Assembly: GCA_949361645.1 (NCBI GenBank)
Contig: OX442425.1
Location: forward strand, 6,451,622-6,515,621
Reading direction: 5' to 3'
Length of the DNA: 64,000 nt
DNA from: Spongilla lacustris
Lineage: Eukaryota > Porifera > Demospongiae > Spongillida > Spongillidae
Shown here: in pieces, positions 11,205 to 21,800 of the stretch
Layout: each line of letters opens with the position of its first letter
Position numbering within the stretch: the first letter of the stretch is position 1
Made by a program: the position numbers and the translations under genes
Notes under the pieces: model-generated
Told to the model about the DNA's origin: nothing
Seen by the model: only the letters and a program-made list of their open reading frames with translations
Database searches by the model: none

Positions 11205-12270
11205 CTGAGCAGGGTCTCCCACCATCACCACCCTGGTGGATGGCCCCACCATGGTCAGAGGGACCACGCCCCTCTGGCTCCATGACCCTGCTGCCATCGT
11301 CCAGGAGCATGAGGGAGAAGACCTCCCTGTGCAGCATGGGGACCAGGTGGGCAGAGCACAGGTAGGAGGTCACCAGGAGGAGGGTGGGGCACTTGAGGAC
11401 CCTCCCCAGGTCCCTCCTCAGCTGCAGTGCCATCACCACACCCCTCCTGCTGTTCACCTCTGCTGACCCCGATGACACCAGCTGTATAACACAGACGTCA
11501 TCAGAGAGATGGACCATCGCGTACAGCAGCTCCAGGAACCACTGGGAGGAGGTGTGGTCTGGTGTGCACACCAACACCCTCACTGCATCCCCTCCTCCCC
11601 TCTCCTTCTGGAGCAGGCAGTGGACTGCTGTAGCCAGAAGGAAAGTCTTGCCTGTTCCAAAGGCTCCCCTGACCAGCAATGGAGGACTGTTGGGAGGGAG
11701 GGAGAGGATGGTTTGGAGGGCATCCCTCTGGTCTTAGGAACATAGCTGGATGTAAGGGCCCAGGGCTAGGGGCAGAGGCTGCACACACATCGGGGGGAAG
11801 TCCCTCTCTTCAGGCAGCAGTACTCTGGATATCAAGGTGGGCGTCAAGGAGTCAATGCTTCGATGTAGGTGCTCATATTTAGAGTGGTTGTGGAAGAATT
11901 CCACTTTCACAGGAACAGTCAACTCTCCCTCAAGAAGTCCTCGACACAAGAGCTCAACACCGTACCTCGCTGCTCTAGGACCACCCAGAGCCTGTCCTTG
12001 TTCTGTAGGTGTGGCTCCAGTGGGCGTAACTCTAATGGGCGTGGCTCCAGCCTCAAGATGGCATCCAGCACCACGTCCTCCAAGACCAGCACGGTGCCAT
12101 GGCAACAGCACACCTTGGTGCCCCGCTCAACGGTCACAACAGCTCTCTCGCTAACCTGACTGACACAAGCAGCCACACCCCTGTCGAGTACCAGGTGGGT
12201 ATCACGTATCTGGGTCACACACCCTTTAACACAGGAGATCACCAGGTAGAGCTCACATGTACCTCCACAC
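11205..12270 (-). pseudogene. HELZ/UPF1-family SF1 RNA helicase, ATPase-domain exon, disrupted
   Basis: One long exon runs from a GTACACAG acceptor at 12271 to a GTGAGG donor at 11204. It carries, in order, a beta-barrel-like region (CELYLVISCVKG), VKVEFFHNHSKYEHLHRSID (the segment before the ATPase core in HELZ), DQRDALQTIL (Q-motif-like), the Walker A loop RGAFGTGKTF, motif Ia VLVCTPDHTSS, a Walker B position LMLLDDGS, and motif III VVMVGDPAQ. Breaks: a frame change near 11975, an in-frame TAA at 11734-11736 between LCS and DQRDAL, and a frame change near 11275 between EPE and VVPLTMV. Such proteins unwind RNA in cytoplasmic mRNA turnover or antiviral defence. This copy cannot make one continuous product as written. 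Confidence 0.75.
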
Positions 12271-12386
12271 CTGTGTACACAAAACAGAAAGTGAAACGGT
12301 TGCCAAGCAATACATGTATGTCTACAACTCCAATTAATGTACCTCACAAGTGTGTGCATTAAGAAGTGTTGGGGGAAGTCCCTCAC

Positions 12387-12536
12387 CTCTTCCGTAGGGC
12401 CAGCCTCTGCTCATTCTCCTCCCACAGGAGAAGCTTCACAAACTTCTCCTTGTACATGTAGGACTCCCTCATCAGGGGCTTCTGGATGTCTGCCAACCTT
12501 AGAACCAGGTCCCTGGACCCCCTGAGCTGTGGAGTG
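12387..12536 (-). CDS. HELZ-like helicase locus exon
   Basis: This exon follows TTTTCACAG and ends AAGAG before GTGAGG. The frame contains LRLADIQKPLMRESYMYKEK and LLLWEENEQRLALRKR, like the HELZ segment containing short helices before the barrel. It joins both neighbours (12904 and 12270) in matching phase, which supports the model. Confidence 0.65.
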
Positions 12537-12903
12537 CTGTGAAAAGGATTATGTAACATCTTCAACTCTACAGCATCTTCTCCCCTCCCCATACACACCT
12601 CCTTCCCTATAGCTACCGCCTTCTCTCCTCCCCATACACATCTCCTTGTCACAGAGTCACAACTGTAACACATAAAATCTCTGGAGGTACATGCAGATTA
12701 CATGCTATTAGCTAACAGAACAGTAATGTAACAGTAAAGATGTTTGAGTGCATCCACCATAACATTATCCTCTCTTTAAGCTCTACAATATTGGATGATG
12801 GGGTCCACCAGTTTTTCTAGCCCCCCTGAAAACTGCTTACAAACAGCACAAGCTCCTCCCATAATATCTCCCTCCTCCCCCTCCCATCCCCCTCAGGTCT
12901 CAC

Positions 12904-13329
12904 CTCTGAGATGTCGTGATGGTTCCCTCTGGCCCAGGTGTGGTGATGGTTCCCTCTGGCCCAGGTGTGGTGATGGTTCCCTCTGGCCCAGGTGTGGTGA
13001 TGGTTCCCTCTGGCCCAGGTGTGGTGATGGTTCCCTCTGGCCCAGGTGTGGTGATGGTTCCCTCTGGCCCAGGTGTGGTGATGGTTCCCTCTGGTCCAGG
13101 TGTGGTGATGGTTCCCTCTGGCCCAGGTGTGGTGATGGTTCCCTCTGGCCCAGGTGTGGTGATGGTTCCCTCTGGCCCAGGTGTGGTGATGGTTAGGACC
13201 ATGCTAGCCATAGTCTCCCCGATCCACCCAATGGCGGGCACACTCTGCAGGACCCTGAGGACTGTGGTCTGCTCCCCTCCCTCACCACAGGGTAAGGGGC
13301 CATATTGTCCACAGTACAGAAACATGAGG
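12904..13329 (-). CDS. helicase locus exon with coding 9-residue tandem repeat
   Basis: This exon runs between CCCCAG and GTGAGA. It begins with a non-repetitive part (LMFLYCGQYGPLPCGEGGEQ, VLRVLQSVPAIGWIGETMAS) and continues into about ten copies of TITTPGPEG, ending TITTSQ. Its end phase (2) matches the start of the next exon at 12536, so the repeat is probably translated and not intronic. A repeat of 27 bases keeps frame whatever the copy number. Confidence 0.55.
12911..13193. repeat. 27-bp minisatellite, ten copies, in frame
   Basis: Near-identical 27-base units containing GTGATGGTTCCCTCTGGCCC; one copy differs by a single base (TCCAGG). It is coding on the minus strand as TITTPGPEG. Confidence 0.92.
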
Positions 13330-13349
13330 CTGGGGAGGAGGGAATGGTG

Positions 13350-13600
13350 AGGGGAGAAGTAAAGGAGAAGGGAAAGAAGAGGTGAGAGGGAAGAGGAGAG
13401 AGGGAGAGAGGGGGAGAGAGAGAGGGGGAGGGAGAGAGGGGGAGTGAGAGAGGGGGAGGAAGAAGGGAGGGAGAGAGGGGGAGGAAGAAGGGAGGGAGAG
13501 AGGGGGAGGAAGAGAGGGGGAGGAAGAGAGGGGGAGGAAGAGAGGGGGAGGAAGAGAGGGGGAGGAAGAGAGGGGGAGGAAGAGAGGGGGTGATAGGAGA
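13350..13600. repeat. purine-rich simple repeat
   Basis: GAGGAAGAGAGGGG-type runs (GA/GGA). It lies in the intron upstream of the 9-residue-repeat exon. The serine/proline-rich minus-strand frames across it are artefacts of composition. Confidence 0.85.
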
Positions 13601-13905
13601 GATGGAGGAAGGACCACAATATGATGGTAATACAATATTCCCTGCCCTCTATTGTCATGATAGACCACTGTTCAGGCACTACACACAACCAAAGCCTACT
13701 CCAGAAGGGGAACCTTCTGTCCAGGCACAGTGCGTAACAACTGAGCAACCTTCTCTTCAAAGGTAGCCTGAGTCGATTGGCTTAAAACCACAGGTGTCAA
13801 AGGGTTAAACGATCAAAACAGCACCACCTACATGTAAGCAGTAAACACATGGTCACTTTGATACGTGTTAGGCTAACAAGGTACATGTAAGCATGTATGA
13901 TTTAC

Positions 13906-13996
13906 CTGCCCATGAGTGTGAGATGAACTCTTAATAACATCCATCAGATCTCCACATACAGTGTGAATGTCTGCTTCTAACACATCCATATTGAAT
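13906..13996 (-). CDS. helicase/zinc-finger locus exon, unassigned
   Basis: This exon runs from TTTCAG to GTAAAT and encodes FNMDVLEADIHTVCGDLMDV and a following IKSSSHTHGQ. No domain is recognised. It is kept because of good splice sites, an open frame and its place in line with the other exons. Its phase does not fit the next exon directly, so an intervening exon or another break is implied. Confidence 0.4.
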
Positions 13997-14329
13997 CTGA
14001 AAGATAACATCCACCCATTCACTTACATGTACAAGATCATCAGGCATGACCTTGATAGATAATTAAGCTAGACTATTAGATTAGCATTCAAGATTGGTTT
14101 GAAAATCTAATTACTCACAGATTGGAAACCAAGATCAAGGTACAAGTATGTACTGTAGGCAGTGGTGCCATTAATAATTTATTTAAGATGGTGGTGCCAT
14201 TACTACAGTACATTAGCATTGTGCACACTAAATATGTGATAGTGTTTGATCATATACATGTACATGTATAACAAAAGGAAGGGGGTAAGCTATTGCAACA
14301 GATACATCTCAAGATCACACAAAATCAAG

Positions 14330-14655
14330 AAACCTGCTTAGTGCTGGTATAACCCTCATACTTATCAATCTTTAACCCTCAACTGTCACTGATCAATCTT
14401 TAACCTTTATACATGTACTGAACAATCTTTAACCCTCAATCACTACTGATCAATCTTTAACCCTCAATCACTACTGATCAACCCTCAATCACTACTGATC
14501 AATCTTTAACCCTCAACTGTTACTGATCAATCTTTAACCTTTATACTGAAAATCTTTAACCCTCAATCACTACTGATCAATCTTTAACCCTCACTCATTA
14601 CTGATCAATCTTTAACCCTCAACTGTTACTGATCAACTTTAACCCTCAACTGTAC
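14330..14655. repeat. 27-28-bp minisatellite
   Basis: Units containing TGATCAATCTTTAACCCTCA are repeated about ten times with length and sequence variation. It is intronic to the minus-strand locus. Confidence 0.85.
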
Positions 14656-14719
14656 TAGCCAAGTGTAATCATTAAATATAGTTATTACATGTAATCAAGG
14701 ACCGAAATTCTGTGTATAC

Positions 14720-14800
14720 CTTCTCAGCAGTTTCTTTAAGAACTGGTCCAATGGAGCCCGAAAGGCAGGAAATGATTGCAAGCAGCCGGTCATATAAGAT
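14720..14800 (-). CDS. helicase/zinc-finger locus exon, unassigned
   Basis: Twenty-seven codons lie between GTGCACAG and GTATAC: ILYDRLLAIISCLSGSIGP followed by VLKETAEK. The amphipathic helical composition has no named domain. It is symmetric (81 bases). Confidence 0.45.
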
Positions 14801-14935
14801 CTGTGCACATGAGTGTACAGTATGTGCATGTTATATGTGTGTGTTTGATTATGTATGTGTATGTCCATGCATGCATGCATGTCCATGTGTATGTATGTTG
14901 ATCAGGTGGCATAGAAGATATGTGAAACACTCACC

Positions 14936-15385
14936 TTAGACATGCCCTGTCGTGACAACTTCCAGACATTCCCTCTACATCCGATTCTTCTTGTCTCTCT
15001 TTCCCAGACCTTAACTTCATCTTCATCCGCTCCATTCTTTCAACTATTGTTGTCTGTAGCACTTCCTCTTCAAGCCACACCTCTCACTGAGAATGTCCTA
15101 CCCCTTACTTGAAGGGAAGAGTTCCTCTTGTTAGCTCCTGGCTGGGGGCACCACATTGGCAAGCCCACACCCTCTCTAGGCCTTGGTCCTTGGGGGGACC
15201 TGTTCGCAATCTCCAGCTGTCCACCTCTGCCACGCTGCAGCATTCCACGCTCCATCTTGCCAGGATGCCTCAGAGAACAGCCAACGTCTAAACACTTCCA
15301 TGACAACCACTTCTCACACACATAGTTGGAGGCTGCTGCTTCGTCATTATGGCGGTAGATACAGAGTCTCTCGTGCCATGACGTA
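14936..15385 (-). pseudogene. CCCH zinc-finger exon(s), ZC3H11A-like or helicase N-terminus
   Basis: The minus-strand frame from about 15383 reads LCIYRHNDEAAASNYVCEKW then LSWKCLDVGCSLRH. CIYRH looks like the end of one CCCH finger, and VCEKWLSWKCLDVGCSLRH is a complete one (C-x7-C-x4-C-x3-H). The spacing of the two fingers matches the ZC3H11A family as I recall it. A third finger expected around GLPMWCPQPGANKR has lost its cysteines. The frame ends at a stop at 15070, while an adjacent frame (VWLEEEVLQTTIVERMERMK) stays open to a GTGAGT donor at 14935. That implies a one-base frame break or a very short intron near 15075. HELZ-type helicases also carry CCCH fingers, so this could be the 5' end of the same gene. 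Confidence 0.5.
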
Positions 15386-15791
15386 ATGTATGGAATATTA
15401 CGTCTCGCGTCTGTTCACTACATACATGTAATGCCAGCATTCCGTGTCCTAGCGCCGGAATGTTGGCGCTACCAATCAGATTGGAGATATCATGTGACAG
15501 GAGGTAATTAGGCCACTGTGGAATTCACACCTCATTGAACGTCATGGCGCTGTATTCGAAGGAAGCTATTGATCGTGCAATTTCAAAAGCCACTAAAGAA
15601 CAGGGATATCTGAGCTACGACCAAATCAACTCGCTGTACTAAGAAGCTTCATGAATGGCAGAGACGTGTTTGTCTCCCTCCCAACGGGAAGCGGAAAGTC
15701 CCTGTGTTACTGTTTGCTTCCCAAAGTGTTTGATAAGTTGAAACCGTGTACCCACAATAGCATTGCTGTAGTAGTCATGGCACGAGAGACT
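15365..15791. repeat. 18-bp perfect inverted repeat pair
   Basis: GTCATGGCACGAGAGACT occurs on the plus strand at 15774-15791 and as its exact reverse complement at 15365-15382. The left copy is part of the zinc-finger exon. The right copy abuts the end of the RecQ-like fragment. Confidence 0.85.
15543..15780 (+). pseudogene. RecQ-type DNA helicase, N-terminal fragment
   Basis: The fragment opens with ATG (MALYSKEAIDRAISKA, then KEQGYLSYDQIN). After a one-base frame change near 15636 it continues FMNGRDVFVSLPTGSGKSLC, the Walker A motif of RecQ-family 3'-5' helicases, then YCLLPKVFDKL and IAVVVM. The coding similarity stops where SPLxALM should follow. With the frame change and missing remainder this is a fragment. 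It lies head to head with the minus-strand zinc-finger exon, about 160 bases apart. Confidence 0.65.
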
Positions 15792-15799
15792 AGTAGATA

Positions 15800-16480
15800 C
15801 ACTGCAAAGACGAACCCTCCATGGTTATAAATAATCCCCGACTAATAAGCAATTTTACAATTATGTCGCACGTGCAAAAGTATATTGACATGTTTTTATA
15901 CATATTTGTATAGAAGGCATTGAATGGATTAAAATAAAAATGAGTACCATCGTCGCATGCATTATAGGCCTACCACACGCACGCTCTGCATGTAGGGTAG
16001 ATTAGGTAGTGTTCGGCAGTTGCGCGCTACAACAAGAAGTCAAAAATAGCCATGCCAGATGAAATTACAAAAATAAGAACAGTAGTGTTTTGGAATCTTC
16101 AGGGACTGCAGAATACCGAAACATTCGTACTTTATATATCTAACCTTCGTTGAATATATAATAAATACAGGCAGATCTCATTAGACGCCGAGTTTAGCAG
16201 TGTTACGCACGAGGTATTTTCGGCAGTCGTATTATTAAGGTAGTGTTCGGCAGTGCGATTAATAATCAAATACCCTAATACGCAAGTACACATAATGCTA
16301 AGTCATATGATTTCTTTTTCACTGTGAATATCACGTTCTTATAATAGGTATGGACTGTATAATCAGCAATGAAAAATCTAGATTCGACCAGAAATGCAGG
16401 CGGTGGGAAATCACCTTGCTGTTAATGATGCATGGACTGCGATTTATTCAATCATCTACTTCACTTTCCACATACCAGCA
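15800..16480. other. non-coding spacer
   Basis: AT-rich. GGTAGTGTTCGGCAGT occurs twice (about 16005 and 16241), perhaps ends of a small degraded repeat. No exon is seen. Confidence 0.35.
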
Positions 16481-18465
16481 GGTAGGACACAAATATTCAT
16501 CTTCCTTGTTTGTGTCAAATGTGAAAAGCATTCTATGAAGGTATGGTATGCAATCACTGTGTGATGCCTCTTTGCACTTGTCACACTGTATCCATTTGCA
16601 TTCATTTCCATTCTCCTCATCTTGCGAGAAGCTTGTGTTACATCCTCTGCATTCCCTTCATTTGTCTGCTTATCCTTCCCCTTTCCCTCTCCTTTCTTCC
16701 CACCTTCTACCTTTCCTTTTCCTTTCTACTTTTTTCCTTTCTTCTATTTTACTTTCTTTTTTTTTCCCTTTCTTTTTCCCTTTCTTTTTCCCTTTCTTGC
16801 TCTTCAGCTTCACGAAGTTCCCTCCATCTCTTGCTGATGAGAGCATACACGGTTGAGGACAATGATCTCTTCTTTTTTCCCTGTTTGCTTAGCAGGCGTG
16901 GAAAATGTTCTCAACCTCTCAACCAGATGTTTTGTTAAAACAGGTGAGACTGCTGCAGGCCACTTGCTTGGTATAGATTTAGGTGCTGAAGACCCAGATA
17001 TGCTTGGTTCAGATAAAACAATTGGTGTTGTTGAATCAGGATCAGCTGGTGATGTATTTGCAGCATGAGGGTTCAATGGAACAGTATCAGCCAGGTCACT
17101 AGGTGTGTTATGTGGTGCTGCAACTGTTAGGCTGGGTCCAGCTACATCAGGACATGAAACTTCATTGGAATGGTCCGTACTTGGGCATTCTTCACTTTGA
17201 CGGTTTTCGTCTGACAGATTTTTGTCTGGAAGGCTTTCAACTGCTGATAATGGACCAGGATAGGTGAGTTGGAAAGGTCCAATATCATCTTTAACATTTG
17301 ACCATAACATAAATGAGTAGTCTTCAACATCTCCTAACCACTCTCCACCATATGCTGATTCAAACATTTGCAGCTTCTCATACCCAATGCGTTCTTCCAA
17401 GAAACGAATACCAGTCCTTAAAGGCTGCACAGCATAACCATCCAGAGGCGTAGGAAGGACTTATAAAGTGTAGCGGCTTAGATTACGTAACAGAAATGGG
17501 AAGGGCACAGAGGGCTGGCCGTCTGGGACGGAGCCCCAGAATTCGTGCGATTTTTATGTTCAAAAGCCATACGAAATAAATTATTAATTTGATCACTTTT
17601 CATTAACTAAACAGTAGTGTAGGCTTGAATGCAATTATGTGATCATATGTGCATATATTTCAATCGACTGACAGAAATGTTCCAAAATTAGCTTCGCGGC
17701 TCTGCGATTGAAACCTTTTATACATTCATTCCCTATTTCAGTCAAACTGAGTCTGTATAAGATGGTTGTAAATATGCAGAAACAAAACTGCTGGAGGATT
17801 TAGCGGCAGGTAAGCTGCAATTTCTGTATCTGAGCCTGAACAGAATTCGCACAATGCCGCTATTTAACATAGATCTATGGCAGCTGTAAAACGCACGTCG
17901 ATTTGCTAGCGCAATAGCAGCTCTTCAATAGCTAGTCCCTGCATGTTAGATTGCAAAAATGGATATGCTTGTACTCTTACATGTAAATACATGTATAAGA
18001 TATACCTGGGACCAGAGCGCATGTCAGTAAGTGAGTAACGTGAGCTGTTTAATACGTGGGAATCGTTTTTATATCAAATTAAAAAGATCAACAGAAAAGT
18101 GTAGCGGCCATGGCCGCTACTATACGGCCGCTACAGTTCCTACGCCACTGCCATCTGTCTGATACAACTGCTCTGCATCTGCAATCTCGTGTACCTGCTG
18201 GTCCTTTATGCATTTGCTGTAGTCAACTGGTCAAGTTGGTAAAGACCAGTCTTTTGAAAGCCATTCACAATGGTTCCAAAACTTACCTGATCTACAGCTT
18301 CCTTAAAAACCTTAGGGAAGGTCTTCTTGGTGATGTTTTCAAGAGGATAGGCTGCTTTCCATTTGTTCTTGCAGTGGACCAAAGGCTCTTCAAGGATTTA
18401 AATACAGAGACATCCAAAGGCTGCAGGAGGTGGGTTGAGTTTGGATAGAGAGCTATCGTGTCGCA
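16480..18465 (-). pseudogene. pogo/Tigger-type (DDE_1) transposase relic
   Basis: Right to left on the minus strand: NSTHLLQPLDVSVFK (18448-18400), a hallmark of DDE_1 transposases, then KVFKEAVDQ, NGFQKTGLY, DYSKCIKDQQVHEIADAEQL, and after an inserted element QPLRTGIRFLEERIGYEK and a serine/proline-rich linker (17430-16810). A lysine-rich stretch and a C-terminal PHD-like finger follow (WIQCDKC ... YLCPTC near 16600-16490). Frame changes and the missing N-terminal half, including most of the catalytic DDE residues, show it is dead. The C-terminal zinc finger is a known feature of this transposase type. Confidence 0.75.
17443..18150. mobile_element. 708-bp non-autonomous DNA transposon (hAT-like ends) inside the pogo relic
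   Basis: Starts CAGAGGCGTAGGAA and ends TTCCTACGCCACTG, with CCATC duplicated on both sides (17438-17442, 18151-18155). Removing it and one CCATC rejoins the transposase frame exactly (QTDG to YAVQ). No coding capacity. hAT affinity rests only on the CAG..CTG ends. Confidence 0.8.
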
Positions 18466-18820
18466 CTACATGTATAATATTAATTTTATAAACATACTTA
18501 TGGTACTAGTATTCGTTCATTAGATATACACGCCCATTTATATTTGTACGCCCACGCACGTATCGCACCCGCAAAAGAATGAATCACAAATCACATCCCA
18601 TAGTAGTGCAAGTGTGTTGCTTAACGTACAAGGCACTGTGCAGCATATTAATCCACATGCAGTGCAGATTGGAGTAATATATACGATTGGGTATATCGCT
18701 TTTTTTGTTACACAGTAGTTTCATTTGTCCGCAATATATTGACACGGCGTGTCATTATTTTTAAAAGGTAAGGCACGTGCCCATAGATATGTTTTTCTTG
18801 GCCGAAGCTGTATAACTGAC

Positions 18821-18829
18821 ATGGGGCAA
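18821..18829 (+). CDS. gene A exon 1 (three codons)
   Basis: ATGGGGCAA directly before GTAAGT. In gene C the first exon also ends in a CAA codon at GTAAGC. No in-frame stop lies immediately upstream, so a longer N-terminus is possible. Confidence 0.55.
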
Positions 18830-21800
18830 GTAAGTATGCGTTAGTATGAAATGGTTTTTTTCCCCATCTGTTTCAATCCATGCCAGCTATATGTATAGCT
18901 AGTTGTCGTGCGCCTCACTTTTAGGTTTGCAAGCAATTTAATATGATTTGTAAAACTGATTGAAGCCTGTGTAGGCCTACGTACGTACGCGGTATATATT
19001 AATGGGCTCATAAGTGTGCGAATGCTGGGGGTGTTGAGACATACAGTGGCACGCGGACAATATAAGTCTCCCAACCTATACCTGCATGGACTAGGGGAGG
19101 TTAATGACTGCTGGTGTAACTATTTTGTCTAGGTTGCTACAAAGCAACTGTTTGCTGCTGCTGAAGTTGGTGACATAGCCACCGTGAGGGCACTGACTAA
19201 TGGTGGTGTGGATGTGAACGCGAAGAATGAGGTGGGCGCGTTTCCAAAGTGTGTCTTAATTCTGAGTGATAAGGTTTGGAAATTAACTTCTGCAACTCTG
19301 ATGTGAGGAGTTTATGAGGGTGGGTTGGTTTTTCATAGTACACTATAGGTGCCATTTGTGACCCAAGGTCAACTATGGAAAATAAACTATTGTGGGTGTA
19401 ACTATTTTTAATTGATTTTACACCTTATGAGTGCAACTACATAGTAGCCTTTCAAACAGCCCTAACCTATATTCTTTTGAAATGCCAAAGGCCACAGAAA
19501 AATAAATTATTCAGGAAGTCATTATTTAAATTACATATCATAGAGTATGCAAGTGTATAGCAATTTCACTTATATCTTAGGGGAAAACATTATATGGGAG
19601 TGGTATGTCAATATGAGAATGGTGGTAAAAATTCCCATGGGTTGACCCGTTTGAAAAATATCTCGGACATTTTAGGTGGTGCTATTGAGACAAATACATT
19701 TTCAGGTAGCAGGAACCCCAATCTATACCTATAGGTCCATTCAAATCTTCACTTATATGAGTTCCATTGCATTGATCCGACTTTGCTCGCATTCACTGCA
19801 TGTTGAAGGATGTGATACCGGGTCACGCTTGATCAAACTACACATGTACATAAATCCCACTTACCGTTGCTTCAAACATTTTACAGCTTAGAGAGCTGCC
19901 ATCTTTTTCACACAAAACGGTTTATTAACTATATGTTTATATTGGACATATATGCCGGTAAAATTATAAATTAAATGTTTTACATTTGACTCGCAATAAC
20001 TTTGCAACGATTCATGTTATCGATGTCCTATCTTGAGCACTTAATAGCACACCATTCTCTATCGTAAAACATACTTGTGGAGCTTACATTAACTCCTTGC
20101 CATCACTCCGAGATCTGACATACTATACATGTAGGATTCAAACAGCCACATTTTTGATAAGAGCAATCTAATCGCTTCAAATTAAATTGTTACTCAGTAA
20201 AGTCATGCAGCTATTGAAATTTTATTTTTTAAATTCATCCATGACAGAGGTATAGGTGAGCAAAGTGTAAGTGCATAATTTCCTGCTCAATTTGCGCCAA
20301 TTATATTAAGAGGGACTCCGTTCTCCTGTGGCAAATGTTTTCAAATATCATTACTCAACCAGTGCAGTCGGTTTTATTGTCACCTTTATGTAATTACAAC
20401 TTGCTATACATGTCAATAACAACTATAAAGGAAGCCTCCATGCCACAGAAAGGAGCCATTTCTTGGCCATTCTTACCTGGTTCCACTTCTAATGTTTGCT
20501 TACTCACCACGGAGGCCACACCCACATACAAACAGTTTATACCCATGTCCATCACTCCTAGGTTCCCTCCCTTGTAACCTCAGCTCCATACTCCAATGGT
20601 ATGGGGGCATGGTCACCCACCACCTCCTCATGTTCAATATTTGTATTACAGGATGGTTGGAGTCCGTTGATGACAGCATGTTATGAAGGACATCTTGATG
20701 TAGCGAAGGCACTCATTGAAGCAGGAGCTAATGTCAATCACACTGATGAGGTTTGTGTATGAACAATGCCAATCACACTGATGAGGTTGGTGTATGGACA
20801 CACTCTAATTAATGCACACTCTGTATTGGCTTAGTTCAGCAGGCTTGTGAACATACATGTATTTTTAGATGTATGTCATAATGATGCCAAGTGGCCTGTT
20901 ACACAATAAACATGTGCAAAGCCTTGTATGGCAAACAAAACAAAGATGACTTGATACCACGCCCAGTATATTAACAGTACCACATGTTGATGTAATCCAT
21001 CTGAAACTAAGATGAATTGGGTATTCGGCTAAGGTAAAATAACATGTTTTGCTTGTAGCTCATGTATACATGTACATGTACATGCATTACCTCTGCATGT
21101 GAGGTGTCACATGTGTACACAGGTATATGTGTAAAGTTTGTACATGTACATGTACATGTATGCATGATTAAAATAACTACATGTGCATGTACAATGTAGC
21201 TTAAGGCTGATTGAAAAGGGCATATAAAAATATTGCAACCAAGTGATATTATAAAAGGCAAAGAGGTTACATTTAATCATTGATGGCTCAGATTGAGTTG
21301 CCCACTGGTTACCCGAATACATACTCTGTGCACATGCCGAGATCTCACAATAAGGCCAAATTTTTAGGTTTTGTGGTTAAATTTTGAACCATATAGTCAT
21401 AAGAGATGCAAACTTTATTTCCAGAATCTCCAATCATTTCGACATAAGGATTATGTTATTGATATTAGTTATTAATTGTGAACAAAGCATGGTAATCAGG
21501 TGAACAACTTTGGTTTGTGGAACATTTTCTCATCACTGTGCCCTAAGGAAATGTAGTTAAGAACCCAAATTTTTAATGCATACTACCTATGTACATTCAA
21601 GTAATCAGCTCTTAACTATTATTATTAAGATCAGTCCTGTTGTATTCGTTTCTGAGGTTGCTTCACACTTTGCAATGATTCAATTTGACTTAAGATGAGA
21701 CCTTCTGGAATACCATGCAAAAGTCCCTATGATAATTTTATTTGATTGGTACCTTTGTATCAGCATTAAATAAGTAATTAAAGGCTAAAAAGTATGAAAA

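Noticed and set aside
13282..13668. Serine/proline/leucine-rich minus-strand frame
   Set aside because: Translation of a GA/GGA simple repeat; the real exon ends at 13329 at a CCCCAG acceptor.
15109..15386. Three overlapping plus-strand frames
   Set aside because: Antisense of the CCCH zinc-finger exon, which has recognisable cysteine/histidine spacing on the minus strand.
16543..16938. Phenylalanine/serine-rich plus-strand frames of 102-131 codons
   Set aside because: Antisense of the lysine-rich tail of the pogo-type transposase relic.
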